Source: UBA4742 sp963773335 (GTDB lineage Bacteria > Actinomycetota > Acidimicrobiia > Acidimicrobiales > Acidimicrobilacustridaceae). From it: a stretch of 64,000 nt of DNA. Numbering within the stretch: the first letter of the stretch is position 1; the number at the start of each line of letters is the position of its first letter. Positions 28,459 through 38,713 of the stretch are shown here, piece by piece. A model generated the notes under the pieces. The model was not told where the DNA came from. It worked only from the letters and a program-made list of their open reading frames with translations, and did no database searches. A program made the position numbers and the translations under genes. The stretch spans positions 310,001-374,000 of the forward strand of contig CAVZAT010000006.1 in the NCBI GenBank assembly GCA_963773335.1. Reading direction: 5' to 3'.

Positions 28459-29664
28459 GTGACCTACCCGAGACGCCGGACCCGCCAGATCATGGTGGGC
28501 GACGTCGCCGTCGGCGGCGACGCGCCCATCAGCGTGCAATCCATGACCACCACCAAGACCGCCGATGTCGACGGCACGTTGGCCCAGATCTACGCCTTGG
28601 CCGCCGCCGGCGCCGACATCGTGCGCTGTACCTGCAACGAGCGTGAGGCGGCCGAGGGGCTGGCCCAGATCGTGCCTCGCTCGCCGGTGCCGATCATCGC
28701 CGACATCCACAACCAGTACCGCCGGGCGCTCGAGGCCCTCGACGCCGGCGTGGCCTGCCTGCGGCTCAACCCGGGCAACATCACCAATCCCACCCACATC
28801 AAGACCGTGGCCCGCGAGTGCAAGGCCCGGGGCGTTCCGATCCGCATCGGGGTGAACGGCGGCTCGCTCGACAAGGAGCTCTACGCCAAACACGGCGGCG
28901 CCATCACCCCCGAGGCCATGGTCGAATCGGCCCAACGCGAGTTGGACTACTTCCGCGAGGTCGACTTCGACGACGTGAAGATCTCGGTCAAGGCTTCCAA
29001 TGTGCCCATCATGATCGAGGCCTACCGTCAGCTGGCCGACGCGGTCGACTACCCGCTGCACCTGGGGGTGACCGAGGCCGGTCCACCCCCGGCTGGCCTG
29101 GTCAAGGCCACCGCCGGCCTGGCCACGCTGCTGAGCGAGGGGATCGGCGACACCATCCGCTACTCGCTGACCGCCGATCCGGTGGAGGAGGCGCGGGCCG
29201 GTCGCCAGCTGCTCGAGGCCCTGGGGCTGCGTGAGCGCAAGGGCCTCGATCTCATCGCCTGCCCCTCGTGCGGTCGAGCCGAGGTGGACGTGATCCAGGT
29301 GGCCAACGACGCCCGGGACGCGCTGAGCGACCTGGCCATCCCCATCCAGGTGGCCGTCATGGGCTGTGTGGTCAACGGTCCGGGCGAGGCCCGGGAGGCC
29401 GACCTGGGCATCGCCGCCGGGCGTCGCCGGGGCCATCTGTTCGTCAAGGGCAAGGTGGTCAAGGTGGTGCCGGAGGACGCGATGGTCGAATCCTTGGTCG
29501 AGTGGGCCAAGATCATCGACAGCGACGGGGTCGAGGCCGCGCTGGCCCTGGCCGACGCCGGCGCCGCGGCCGAGGCGGAGGCCGACCGGGCGCTGCTGCT
29601 CGACGAGAAGGGCGACGACGCCAACCAGGTGGCGGTGAAGCTCGGCGAGATCCGCAAGCACTGA
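28459..29664 (+). CDS. ispG: 4-hydroxy-3-methylbut-2-en-1-yl diphosphate synthase
   Basis: A 401-residue [4Fe-4S] enzyme, the penultimate step of the MEP pathway. Characteristic stretches: ISVQSMTTTKTADV, RCTCNEREAAEGL, RLNPGNIT, IGVNGGSLDKELYAKHG, LGVTEAGPPPAGLVK. The cluster cysteines are in LIACPSCGRAEVDV and VAVMGCVVNGPGEAREAD. The GTG start at 28459 lies 34 nt after rseP. The C-terminal 35 residues are an Ala/Glu-rich extension. Confidence 0.96.
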   Translation: MTYPRRRTRQIMVGDVAVGGDAPISVQSMTTTKTADVDGTLAQIYALAAAGADIVRCTCNEREAAEGLAQIVPRSPVPIIADIHNQYRRALEALDAGVACLRLNPGNITNPTHIKTVARECKARGVPIRIGVNGGSLDKELYAKHGGAITPEAMVESAQRELDYFREVDFDDVKISVKASNVPIMIEAYRQLADAVDYPLHLGVTEAGPPPAGLVKATAGLATLLSEGIGDTIRYSLTADPVEEARAGRQLLEALGLRERKGLDLIACPSCGRAEVDVIQVANDARDALSDLAIPIQVAVMGCVVNGPGEAREADLGIAAGRRRGHLFVKGKVVKVVPEDAMVESLVEWAKIIDSDGVEAALALADAGAAAEAEADRALLLDEKGDDANQVAVKLGEIRKH

Positions 29665-29719
29665 TCTCGCACGTGGGCCCGGCCCTCGCATCCCGTTTCG
29701 GTGCAGGGGTGCCGGCACG

Positions 29720-29725
29720 TAGCAT
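29720..29725 (+). promoter_or_regulatory. -10 box (TAGCAT) upstream of proS
   Basis: TAGCAT ends 9 nt before the ATG at 29735 without an obvious ribosome-binding site between them. Confidence 0.45.
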
Positions 29726-29734
29726 CGGCGGACT

Positions 29735-31147
29735 ATGGCCAAAGCACCTGTGCTCACCCCGCAGGCGGAGGACTTCCCCCGCTGGTTCCAGGACGTGCTC
29801 GCGAAAGCGGAGATCGCCGAGAACGGCCCAGTGGCCGGCACCATGGTCATCCGGCCTTACGGCTACGCCATCTGGGAGCGGATGCAGGCCGAGGTCGACA
29901 CCCGCATCAAGGCCGCGGGGGCCGAGAACGCCTACTTCCCCCTGTTCATCCCCCAGAGCTACCTGCGCCGCGAGGCCGACCACGTCGAGGGCTTCAGCCC
30001 CGAACTGGCCGTGGTCACCCACGCCGGAGGCAAGGAGCTCGACGAGCCGGTGGTGGTGCGACCCACCAGCGAGACGGTCATCGGCGAGTACATGGCCCGC
30101 TGGATTCAGAGCTACCGGGACCTGCCCCTGCTGCTCAACCAGTGGGCCAACATCGTGCGCTGGGAGCTGCGTCCCCGGCTGCTGCTGCGTTCCCGTGAAT
30201 TCCTTTGGCAGGAGGGCCACACCGCCCACGCCAGCTTCGACGACGCCCGGGTCTACGCCGAGCGCATCCATCGCGAGGTGTACGCGCGATTCATGACCGA
30301 TGTGTTGGCCATGCCCGTGGTGGTCGGCCGCAAGACGGCCAAGGAACGCTTCGCCGGGGCCATCAACACCCTGACCTGCGAAGCCATGATGGGCGACGGC
30401 AAGGCGCTGCAGATGGGCACCAGCCACGAGCTGGGCCAGAACTTCGCCAGGGCGTTCGACATCCAATACCTCGACTCGGCGGGCACCCAGCAGTACGCGT
30501 GGACCACCTCATGGGGGGTGTCCACGCGCATGGTGGGCGGGCTGATCATGGGCCACGGCGACGATCGGGGCCTGCGCCTGCCTCCCAACCTGGCCCCCAT
30601 CCAGGTGGTGGTCATGGCCGTGCGCGACGACGCCGAGGTCGTTGAGCGATGTCGGACCCTGGCTGCCGAGCTGACCGAGTCCGGTCTTCGGGTCCGCCTC
30701 GACCACCAGGTCGGCGTGTCGGCCGGGCGCCGGGCCACCGACTGGGAGCTCAAGGGCGTGCCCGTGCGTCTCGAGCTGGGCCCCCGCGACCTGGCCACGG
30801 GCGCGGTCACGATGGTGGATCGTCTGGCCGCCACCAAGGCGGCCACGCCGTTGGCCGGGGTGACGGCCGCGGTGACCGACGCCCTGGCCGCCGCCCAGGT
30901 GACCCTGTTCGAGACCGCCCGGGCCACCCGTGACGCTCACACGGTGGACGTGGCCACGCTCGAAGAGGCCCGCGACGCCAGCCAGCAGGGCTGGGCCAGG
31001 GTGCCCTGGTCCATGCTCGGCGCCGAGGGGGAGGACGCCCTGGCCACCTCGGCGGTCACGGTGCGGTGCCTGGTGCGTCCCGACGGCACCCTGCCGTTGG
31101 CCGAGGACGAGCCGGATCTGCTGGCCATCTGCGGCCGGTCCTACTGA
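29735..31147 (+). CDS. proS: Proline-tRNA ligase, short (type 3, archaeal/eukaryote-like) form
   Basis: A 470-residue class II synthetase. It lacks the ~180-residue INS editing domain found in the common bacterial form and ends in a C-terminal Tyr (CGRSY), as in the archaeal/eukaryotic-type enzymes. Class II motifs are visible: motif 2 in LRPRLLLRSREFLWQEGHTAH, the proline pocket RPTSETVI, TCEAMMGDGKALQMGTSHELGQNF, and motif 3 region GLIMGHGDDRGLRLPP. Actinobacterial lineages differ in which ProRS they carry, so this type may help placement. The N-terminus follows a leaderless-type promoter. Confidence 0.95.
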   Translation: MAKAPVLTPQAEDFPRWFQDVLAKAEIAENGPVAGTMVIRPYGYAIWERMQAEVDTRIKAAGAENAYFPLFIPQSYLRREADHVEGFSPELAVVTHAGGKELDEPVVVRPTSETVIGEYMARWIQSYRDLPLLLNQWANIVRWELRPRLLLRSREFLWQEGHTAHASFDDARVYAERIHREVYARFMTDVLAMPVVVGRKTAKERFAGAINTLTCEAMMGDGKALQMGTSHELGQNFARAFDIQYLDSAGTQQYAWTTSWGVSTRMVGGLIMGHGDDRGLRLPPNLAPIQVVVMAVRDDAEVVERCRTLAAELTESGLRVRLDHQVGVSAGRRATDWELKGVPVRLELGPRDLATGAVTMVDRLAATKAATPLAGVTAAVTDALAAAQVTLFETARATRDAHTVDVATLEEARDASQQGWARVPWSMLGAEGEDALATSAVTVRCLVRPDGTLPLAEDEPDLLAICGRSY

Positions 31148-31194
31148 GCCCGCCGATCTGCCGTCGATCTGCCCATGGATCCGAAGGAGTGGCC

Positions 31195-32016
31195 ATGACG
31201 TCGGTGCTGGTCACCGGGTGTTCGAGCGGGGTCGGTCTGGAGACGGCGCTCGCCTTCGGACGCCGAGGCGACCGCACCTTCGCGGGTGTGCGCCGCCCCC
31301 GGGCCGCCGACGAGCTGCGCGCCGCCATCGAGGCCGAATCGCTGCCGGTCGAGGTGGTGGCGTTGGACGTGTGCGACCAGGCCTCGGTCGACGACGCCCT
31401 GGGTGAGATCCACGACCGGGTCGGCGCCCTGGACGTGCTGGTGAACAACGCCGGCATCTCGCCGTTCGCGGCGGTGGAGGACCAGCCCGTGGCCGAGGCC
31501 CAGCTGACCCTGGAGACCAACCTGATCGGGCCGCTGCGCACGATCCAGGCCGTCGTCCCGGCCATGCGGGCCGCTGGGTCAGGGGTGATCGTCAACATCT
31601 CGTCGGTCAGCGGGTTCATCGCCATCCCCTTCCTCGGCATCTACAGCGCATCCAAGTTCGGGCTGGAGGCGATGAGCGAGGCGTTGGCCCACGAGACCGA
31701 GGGGGCCGGCATCCGGGTGGTGGTCGTGCGCCTGGGGGTGTTCGACACCGCCATCGGCGACAAGTCGCCGGCCCCGCCCCACTCGGCGGCGCTGGGCTCC
31801 CGGGCGGCCGAGGCCGCCCGGATGCGCATGGACATGGCCGAGGTCGGTCCGCCCACCACCTTGGCGGCCGATGCTGTCGTGGCTGCGGCCACGGGTCCGT
31901 CCGGTCCCCGCCACGTGCTGGTGGGTGAGGATGCGGCCATGATGGCCGACCTCCACGCCAGCCAGTCCGCCGACGAGCTCCACGCCACGCTCCACGCCTT
32001 CTACGACCTGCCCTGA
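31195..32016 (+). CDS. Short-chain dehydrogenase/reductase
   Basis: A 273-residue classical SDR. The cofactor motif TGCSSGVGLETA, the NNAG motif (VLVNNAGISPF), the catalytic Ser in NISSVSGF and the YSASK motif are all present. The Asp at VVALDVCDQASV is the adenine-ring contact. Substrate not predictable. ATG 31195 follows GAAGGAG by 5 nt. Stands between proS and the rimP leader, probably co-transcribed with proS. Confidence 0.88.
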   Translation: MTSVLVTGCSSGVGLETALAFGRRGDRTFAGVRRPRAADELRAAIEAESLPVEVVALDVCDQASVDDALGEIHDRVGALDVLVNNAGISPFAAVEDQPVAEAQLTLETNLIGPLRTIQAVVPAMRAAGSGVIVNISSVSGFIAIPFLGIYSASKFGLEAMSEALAHETEGAGIRVVVVRLGVFDTAIGDKSPAPPHSAALGSRAAEAARMRMDMAEVGPPTTLAADAVVAAATGPSGPRHVLVGEDAAMMADLHASQSADELHATLHAFYDLP

Positions 32017-32059
32017 GGGCGGTGGCCGGGTCTGGATCACCGAACCCAGTTGGGCGCGC

Positions 32060-32065
32060 TATACT
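32060..32065 (+). promoter_or_regulatory. Strong -10 box (TATACT) of the rimP-nusA-infB operon
   Basis: TATACT matches the consensus at five of six positions and lies about 140 nt ahead of rimP. The -35 region is weak (no TTGACA-like hexamer at 16-18 bp). A transcript from here would contain the hairpin at 32094-32124 in its leader. Confidence 0.5.
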
Positions 32066-32093
32066 CTGGCCCGCAATCCGTTCGATTTCTGGA

Positions 32094-32124
32094 CGAAAGG
32101 CGTGGGCCTTGCCCACGCCTTTCG
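32094..32124 (+). terminator. Perfect 14-bp hairpin in the rimP leader (attenuator-like)
   Basis: cgaaaggcgtgggc (32094-32107) pairs perfectly with gcccacgcctttcg (32111-32124) across a 3-nt CTT loop and is followed by a T-rich TTTCGTTCC. This is a canonical intrinsic-terminator shape placed between promoter and coding sequence, so it may attenuate the rimP-nusA-infB operon, perhaps in response to NusA. It may alternatively terminate the upstream SDR transcript; the upstream -10 box makes a leader role attractive. Structure is seen; function is inference. Confidence 0.75.
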
Positions 32125-32207
32125 TTTCGTTCCCTGACAGACCGCCGGCCCTTCCAGAAGGTGCGGCCTACCGACGACCACGAAGCCCTGACAGGAGGTG
32201 AGACCAC

Positions 32208-32790
32208 ATGAGCGTCCCTGAGCGCGTCCGCAGCCTGATCGAGCCACTCGTCGATGAACAGGGTCTCGCCCTCTACGACCTCGAGCTCAACGGCGGGGTC
32301 CTGCGAGTGGTGGTGGACCAGCCATCCGGCGAATCCGGCGGGGTGGGCATGGACGCAATCACGCCCCTGACCCGGGCCATCTCGCGGGCCCTCGACGAAC
32401 ACGACCCGATCGACGGACGCTTCACCCTCGAAGTCTCCAGCCCCGGGTTGGAGCGCGCCCTGCGCACGCCCGAGCAGTTCGCGGGCGCGGTCGGGCTCAG
32501 TGGTGAGCGTCAAGACCACAGTCGCCGCCGGCGGCGACCGCCGCTTCCGGGGCCTGCTGCGCGAGGCCGACGATGACGGGATCGTGGTGATCCCCGACGT
32601 GGCCCCCGACCAGCCCCGGGCGCTGGCCTATTCCGAGATCGAACGGGCCCGCACGGTCTTCGACTGGGGCCCGACTCCCAAACCGGGGGGCGGATCGACC
32701 CGCACAAAACGAACCTCCGCCCCTTCCCGCGCACCGAAGTCCCCGAAGAAGCCCACGAAGCAGTCCATGAAGAAGGTCACGGCGTCATGA
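32208..32790 (+). CDS. rimP: Ribosome maturation factor RimP (one frameshift)
   Basis: Assists 30S assembly. ATG 32208 follows a near-perfect AGGAGGTGA site. The N-terminal domain (RVRSLIEPLVDEQGLALYDLEL, FTLEVSSPGLERALRTPEQF) is in frame 1. One extra base at about 32494 moves the C-terminal SH3-like part (SVKTTVAAGGDRRFRGLL, RALAYSEIERARTVFDWG) to the next frame, which stops at 32790. A Lys/Ser/Pro-rich tail follows the domain. The stop overlaps nusA by ATGA. Confidence 0.88.
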
Positions 32791-34058
32791 GCAACCCTGA
32801 CATCCTCGACGCGCTCCAAGCGCTCGCCATCGACAAGGGCATCACCGTGGACACGTTGTTCGCGGCCCTGGCCGATGCGCTCGAGTCCGCCTACAAGCGG
32901 CTGCCCAATGCCTACGAGTACGCCTGGGTCACCATCGACCCGGACACGGTCGAGTTCCGGGTCATGGCCCAGGAGCTCGACGAGGACGGCGAGCCCACCG
33001 GACCCGAGCTCGAGGTCACCCCGCCGGCCGAGGTGTGGGGCCGGGTGGCGGCTCAGACCATGAAGCAGGTCATGAGCCAGCGCATCCGCGAGGCCGAGCG
33101 CGAGATGAAGTACGAGGAGTACGCGGGGCGTGAGGGCGACATCGTCACCGGAATCATCCAGCAGAGCGACAGTCGTTACACCTTGCTCGACCTGGGTCGG
33201 GTCGAGGCCTTGTTGCCCCAGGCCGAGCAGGTCCCCTACGAGCGCCCCGAGCCCAATGCCCGGGTCAAGGCCTACATCGTCGAGGTCCGCAAGACGGCCA
33301 AGGGCCCCCAGATCGTGGTCAGCCGCACCCACCCCGGGCTCATCAAGCGGCTGTTCGAGCTCGAGGTGCCCGAGATCGCCGACGGCGTGGTCGAGATCAA
33401 GGCCTGCGCCCGCGAGCCCGGTGCCCGCACCAAGATCGCCGTGTGGTCCAACGACGGCAACGTCGACCCGGTGGGCGCCTGCGTCGGGGCCCGAGGGGCC
33501 CGCGTGCGGATGGTGGTCAACGAGCTGCGGGGCGAGAAGATCGACATCGTCCCCTTCAGCGACGACCCGGCGGACTTCGTGATGAAGGCGTTGTCGCCCG
33601 CGAAGGTCAAGGAGGTGCGCATCCACGAGGACACGGGTGTGGCCGAGGTGATCGTGCCCGATTACCAGCTGTCGCTGGCCATCGGCAAGGAAGGGCAGAA
33701 CGCCCGTCTGGCCGCCCGGTTGACCGGTTGGCGCGTCGACATCAAGAGCGAGACCCAGTTGGCCGAGGAGGAGGCTTACCTCAACCAGGACTGGGCCGAG
33801 GGCGAATGGGTGATCGACCCGGCCACCGGTGAGCAGGTGTGGCAGTCGGCTGAGGGCGGCGAGGCCATGTCGGCCGAGCAGTGGAACGAGGCGGCCGTCG
33901 CCGAGACCTCGGACGAGGCGTCGAGTGGTGCCGAGACCTCGGACGAGGCGTCGAGTGGTGCCGACGAGGCTGGAGGAGCCGGATCCGAGCCTGAGCCCGC
34001 TACGGTGGGGGTTGCGGGCGACGACGCGCCCTCCGAGTCCGCGCCTGGCGACTCGTAA
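32787..34058 (+). CDS. nusA: Transcription termination/antitermination factor NusA
   Basis: A 423-residue NusA with the N-terminal RNAP-binding domain (DILDALQALAIDKGI, ALESAYKR), S1 domain (GREGDIVTGIIQQSD), and KH1/KH2 (DPVGACVGARGARVRMVV, SLAIGKEGQNARLAARLTGW). It ends in an acidic Ser/Glu/Ala tail containing a perfect 30-bp duplication. Start overlaps rimP. There is no ylxR gene between nusA and infB, which many actinobacteria have. Confidence 0.96.
   Translation: MSNPDILDALQALAIDKGITVDTLFAALADALESAYKRLPNAYEYAWVTIDPDTVEFRVMAQELDEDGEPTGPELEVTPPAEVWGRVAAQTMKQVMSQRIREAEREMKYEEYAGREGDIVTGIIQQSDSRYTLLDLGRVEALLPQAEQVPYERPEPNARVKAYIVEVRKTAKGPQIVVSRTHPGLIKRLFELEVPEIADGVVEIKACAREPGARTKIAVWSNDGNVDPVGACVGARGARVRMVVNELRGEKIDIVPFSDDPADFVMKALSPAKVKEVRIHEDTGVAEVIVPDYQLSLAIGKEGQNARLAARLTGWRVDIKSETQLAEEEAYLNQDWAEGEWVIDPATGEQVWQSAEGGEAMSAEQWNEAAVAETSDEASSGAETSDEASSGADEAGGAGSEPEPATVGVAGDDAPSESAPGDS
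33901..33960 (+). repeat. Perfect 30-bp tandem duplication inside nusA
   Basis: Positions 33901-33930 and 33931-33960 are identical and encode two copies of ETSDEASSGA in the acidic C-terminal tail. In-frame slippage product; probably neutral. Confidence 0.95.
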
Positions 34059-34220
34059 CCGACCATCTCACTTCGTGTCGTCGGCTACGGCGTGCGAGGA
34101 TAGAGGGCCCGGGGTCCGGCGCGAGCCGGCCCCCGGCTGACACCCATCCCAGACATCGACACCCTGCCGGGCCACCTCTGTGCCGCCGGCCTGATCGCAA
34201 GAAGGAACTGAGAACCGCTC

Positions 34221-37019
34221 TTGGCTGGAAACATCCGCGTGTATGAGCTGGCGCGAGAACTCGGGCTGACCAACAAGGAAACGCTCGACCTCTGCGAATC
34301 GCTCGGGATCGGTGTCAAGTCACACTCTTCGAGTGTGGTGGACGCCCAGGCCGACCGCGTCCGTCGCAAGGCCGAGCGCGAAGGCCTGGTCCGCGACGAG
34401 CAGCCGCCCGAGCCGGAGAAGAAGGCGGCCAAGCCCAAGCCCAAGACCAAGGCGGCCAAGGCGGCCAAGGCGGCCGCCACCCCCGCCGCCGACGCGCCCC
34501 CGACTCCCGAGCCCGAGATCGCGGTGGCCGCCGAGGTTCCGGCCGCGCCGGCGCATCCGACACCCGATGGCTCGGCGCCCGATCTGGTCGAGCCGGCGGC
34601 CGCGGCCCCGACCGAACCCGCGCCTGCCCCAGCATCGGCCCCGGCCCAGCCCGCGGCGCCGCCTCGCCGCGTCTTCACCTCCAGCGGAAGCGAGCACCCG
34701 CCGCCACGCCCCAGCACCGACGAGCCCGAGGTCCGCCGCCCGGCCGCGGCGGCCACCGCCCCGGCCCCTGCCCGCCCGGCCGCGCCACCAGTGGGTGCAC
34801 CCGCAGGTGCACCCACCGCCGCTCCCGGTCCGGCTCCCCGCGGTCGATCGATCCCGCCGCCTCCGGGCCGGCGTCCCCCCATCTCGTCGACGGGCAAGCC
34901 CATCCCGCCCCCGCCGGGCCAGCTGCGCCGGCCCAGCCCCGAGAACACCGGGCGCATCCCCGGCGGCCCGCGGCGCACCCCGGTGGGTGCCGGCGCCGGT
35001 CCCTCCGGATCGCGCCCCAGCGGTGGCCCCAGCCGTCCCATGGGCGGCGGTCCCGGCGGTCCCGGCGGCCCGGGTGGCGCACCGGGTGGTGGCCGCCCCG
35101 GCGGTCGCCCCGGCGGCGGTCCCGGTGGACCCCGTCGCGCCCCGCGGCGTGGTCGGCGGCGGCGTCGCAACCGCGACGAGCTGCAGCCGATGTCGGCGCC
35201 GAGCTACACGCCGCACAACGCACCGGTGCCCCCCGGCGAGATCGTCGTCGAGCGGTCGTCGACCGCGCAGGAGCTGGGTCCCAAGTTCAACCGCACGGCC
35301 GCCGACGTCGTCCGCTTCCTCATGGAGCAGGGCGAGATGGTGACCGCCACCCAGTCGCTGTCCGACGACATGATCGAGCTGTTCGCGGCCGAGTTGGGCG
35401 CCGAGATCCGGCTCGTCGATCCGGGCGAGGAGCAGGAGGTCGAGCTGCAGAAGCTGCTCGACCTGGACTTCCTGACCGACGACGAGGACTCGCCGCCGCG
35501 CGCCCCGGTCATCACCGTCATGGGTCACGTCGACCACGGCAAGACCAAGCTGCTCGACTACATCCGCAACGCCAACGTGGTGGCCGGCGAGGCCGGTGGC
35601 ATCACTCAGCACATCGGTGCGTACCAGGTGGACAAGAACGGCAAGCCGATCACCTTCATCGACACGCCGGGCCACGAGGCCTTCACCGCCATGCGAGCCC
35701 GGGGCGCCGACGCCACCGACATCGTGGTGCTGGTGGTGGCGGCCGACGACGGGGTCATGCCCCAGACGATCGAGGCCATCGACCATGCTCGGGCCGCCGA
35801 GGTGCCGATCGTGGTGGCCATCAACAAGATCGACCGGGAGAACGCCGATCCCACCCGGGTGATGACCCAGCTGGCCGAGCTCGGGCTCCAGCCCGAGGAG
35901 TGGTCGGGCGACACCGTGATGGTCCAGGTGTCGGCCCTGACCGGCCTGGGCATCGACGATCTGCTCGAGAACCTCCAGGTCATCGCCGAGCTCGAGGATC
36001 TCCGAGCCAACACCGACGGCCGGGCCGTGGGTGTGGTGCTCGAAGTCGAACCTGGACATCGGTCGGGGCCCGGTGGCCACCGTCCTGGTCCAGCAGGGCA
36101 CCCTGCGGGTCGGCGATCCGCTGGTGGCCGGCGCGGCCTGGGGCCGGGTCCGGGCTCTCATCAACGACCAGGGCAACCAGGTCAAGGAAGCGGGGCCGTC
36201 CACGCCGGTTCAGGTGCTCGGGCCTGTCCGAGGTGGCTCACGCCGGCGATCGCTTCGTGGTGGCCCCCGACGAGCGCACCGCGTCCAAGGTGGCGGCCAC
36301 CCGCGAGCACTGGCAGCGCCAGGCCAGCCTGGGCCGCGACGCCCACGCCATGAGCGGCGGGGCCAAGCTCGAGGACATCTTCCAGCCAGATCCAGGCGGG
36401 CGAGGCGGCCACGCTCAACCTCATCGTCAAGGCCGACGTGACCGGCTCGCTCGAGGCGCTCACCGAGAGCCTGCGCAAGCTCGAGCGCGACGAGGTCAAG
36501 CTCGGCCTTCGTGCACCGCGGCGTCGGTGGCATCACCAAGGACGACATCCAGCTGGCGGCCACCTCCAACGCCACCATCATCGGCTTCAACGTGCGGCCC
36601 GACCGCAAGGCCCGCGAGATGGCCGATCAGCGAGCGCGTCGAGATCCGCACCTACGAGATCATCTACCAGGTGCTCGAGGACATCGAGAACGCGGTGCTC
36701 GGCCTGCTCGAGCCCGAGTTCGAAGAGGTCGTCACCGGTGACGCCGAGGTGCGCGAGATCTTCCCCGTGCCGCGGGTCGGGGGCCATCGCCGGCTGCTAC
36801 GTGCTCAACGGCTCCATCACCCGCGGCTCCAAGGTGCGGTTCCTGCGCGAGGGCACGATCATCTGGAAGGGTGCCATCCAGTCGCTGCGGCGCTTCAAGG
36901 AGGACGTCCGCGAGGTGCAGGCCGGCTTCGAGTGCGGCATCGGCCTGTCCGACTTCCAGGACCTCAAGCCCGGCGACATCATCGAGACCTACGAGGATCG
37001 CGAGATCCCACGGGCCTAG
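34221..37019 (+). CDS. infB: Translation initiation factor IF-2 (six frameshifts in the 3' half)
   Basis: About 930 residues once corrected. TTG 34221 begins AGNIRVYELARELGLTNKE, the IF2 N-terminal domain, followed by a long Pro/Ala/Gly/Arg-rich linker. The G domain has GHVDHGKTKLLDYI, DTPGHEAFTAMRARGA and NKIDRENADP, preceded by an IF2-N2-like region. From about 36043 on, single extra bases occur near 36043, 36221, 36386, 36504, 36628 and 36780. Each shifts the frame but leaves family-typical sequence (LDIGRGPVATVLVQQGTL, FVHRGVGGITKDDIQLA, GCYVLNGSITRGSKVRFLR, GIGLSDFQDLKPGDIIE). A broken infB would be lethal, so sequence error is likely. It ends at 37019. Confidence 0.92.
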
Positions 37020-37032
37020 GCCACCAGTTCTG

Positions 37033-37327
37033 GTGTCGGGCCATGTTCTTGCCCTGCGGGTCGACGTGCGCATCCCTTCGGCCGCGGTCGCTCAAGGACC
37101 GACGGGCGGTGTTGAGCCCGGTGCTCGCCGGGGCACGGCACCGCTTCGCAGTGGCCGCAGCCGAGACCGGCGACGACCGCCGCCAGCGGGCCGAGCTGAG
37201 CTTCGCCGCGGTGTCGGGCTCGGTCACCCAGGCCAACGACGTCATCGACGCGGTCGAGCGCTTCGTGTGGTCCTTCCCCGAGCTCGAGGTGGTCTCCACC
37301 GCACGGGCCTGGCTGGACGTCGATTGA
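37033..37327 (+). CDS. DUF503 (YlxP-like) small protein (one frameshift)
   Basis: A protein of about 97 residues between infB and rbfA, the standard location of YlxP/DUF503. GTG 37033 begins SGHVLALRVDVRIPSA in one frame; after an extra base near 37084 the sequence continues RSLKDRRAVLSPVLAG and AAAETGDDRRQRAELSFAAVSG, ending at 37327. An ATG at 37043 in the other frame is not needed. Function is unproven; possibly ribosome assembly, by context. The stop overlaps the rbfA ATG. Confidence 0.78.
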
Positions 37328-37792
37328 TGGCCCGGCGCGAATCGCGGGGCGCACCGCGCCGCACCAACGCCCGCCAGTACCCGCGCACGGCCCGGTTGAA
37401 CCGAGTTGATCCCGCAGATCCTGGCCGACGAGCTCGAGCAGATCGACGACGATCGCCTCGAGCTGGTGACCGTCACCGCTGGTCGAGGTCGAGCCCGACC
37501 TGCGCCACGCCACCGTCTACTTCGACTCGCCCGAAGGCGGGCCGAAGGCGATGCGAGGTGCTCGAAGCGCTGGACGAGCAACCGCAAGGGGCTGCAGGCG
37601 CGCGATCGGGCGCCAGGCCCGGCTCAAGCGCACCCCGGAGCTGACCTTCGCCCCCGATCCGCGGTGCGCCAGGGCGCCCGGGTGGAGTCGCTGCTGGCCG
37701 AGGTGGCCCCCGGCGCCGTCGAGGTGGTGGTCGATCCGGACCTCTACGACAATCCCGACGCAGCTCGACGGTCCGACCCGGCCGCCGGCTGA
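37327..37792 (+). CDS. rbfA: Ribosome-binding factor A (about six frameshifts)
   Basis: ATG 37327 overlaps the DUF503 stop. Extra single bases near 37408, 37478, 37554, 37579 and 37601 and a loss near 37661 split the gene. The corrected reading gives RTNARQYPRTARLNRVIPQ, ILADELEQI, DLRHATVYFDSPEGG, ALDENRKGLQ and GRQARLKRTPELTF, matching RbfA, which binds the 16S 5' helix during 30S maturation. It has the highest indel density of any gene here: two of the breaks are only 22 nt apart. The uncorrected frames would yield no functional product. Confidence 0.8.
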
Positions 37793-37798
37793 GCCGTC

Positions 37799-38713
37799 GT
37801 GGCCACCGCTCGGACCGGGTGCGCGGCCCGACCAGCTCCGCGACGGCTGGCCGTGGTCGACAAGGCGGCGGGGTGGACTAGCCACGACGTGGTCGCCAAG
37901 CTGCGGGGGATCCTCGCACAACAGGAAGGTCGGTCACTCCGGCACGCTCGATCCCGACGCCACCGGCGTGCTGCTGGTGGGGGTCGGGCGGGTGACCCGG
38001 CTGCTGCGGTACCTCACCGTGCTCGCGAAGGCCTACGAGGGCGAGATCGTGCTCGGCGTGGAGACCTCCACCCTCGACGCCGCCGGCGAGGTGGTCGCCA
38101 CCCACGACATGGGCGCCGTGACCTCGCCGATGCACGTGGCGGCCGCGGCCAGGCCCTCACCGGTGACATCCTGCAGGTCCCCCCGATGGTGTCGGCGGTC
38201 AAGGTCGGCGGGCGGCGCTTGCACGAGCTGGCCCGAAAGGGCATCGAGGTCGAGCGGACGGCCCGGCCGGTCACGGTCCACCGGTTCGAGGTGCACCGGT
38301 GGCCGACGACCCCGGCGTGTACCGCGCCGAGGTGAGCTGCTCGTCGGGCACCTACGTCCGCTCCCTGGCCGCCGACCTGGGCCACGCGCTCGGCGGCGGC
38401 GCGCACCTGCGCGGGCTGCGCCGCACGGCGATCGGCTCGTTCACCCTGGCCGAGGCCCATCAGCCCTCGATGGGTCACGATCTGCTGCCACCCGCCGCGG
38501 CCCTGCGTGACTACCCGCCGGTCGCGGTCGCCGAGACGGTCGCCGCCGCGGTGCCAACGGCAAGGTGCTCGACGGCCGAGGCGCTGCGCGCGGAGGGGTC
38601 CGGGCCCTGGGCCGTGCTCGACGCCGACGGGGCGCTGCTGGCCGTGTACGAGGCCGCAGCGACGGCCCGGGTGAAGCCTGCTGTGGTCGTGGCCCCCGCA
38701 GGCAGGCGGTTAG
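37799..38713 (+). CDS. truB: tRNA pseudouridine-55 synthase TruB (about six frameshifts)
   Basis: Start is uncertain: GTG 37799 is used, but DGLAVVDKAAGWTSHDVV reads best if a base is missing near 37850. Core motifs follow across several frames: VGHSGTLDPDATGVLLVGVG with the catalytic Asp, RYLTVLAKAYEGEIVLGVET, LTGDILQVPPMVSAVKVGG, GRRLHELARKGIEVER and EVSCSSGTYVRSLAADLG. Breaks lie near 37925, 38150, 38303, 38550, 38575 and 38697. With the last correction it ends at the TAG 38711-38713, just before ribF. It modifies U55 in the T-loop of tRNAs. Confidence 0.8.

Noticed and set aside
34320..36203. Long Gly/Ala/Thr-rich minus-strand frame opposite infB
   Set aside because: Mirror image of the IF2 Pro/Ala/Gly linker; no domain.
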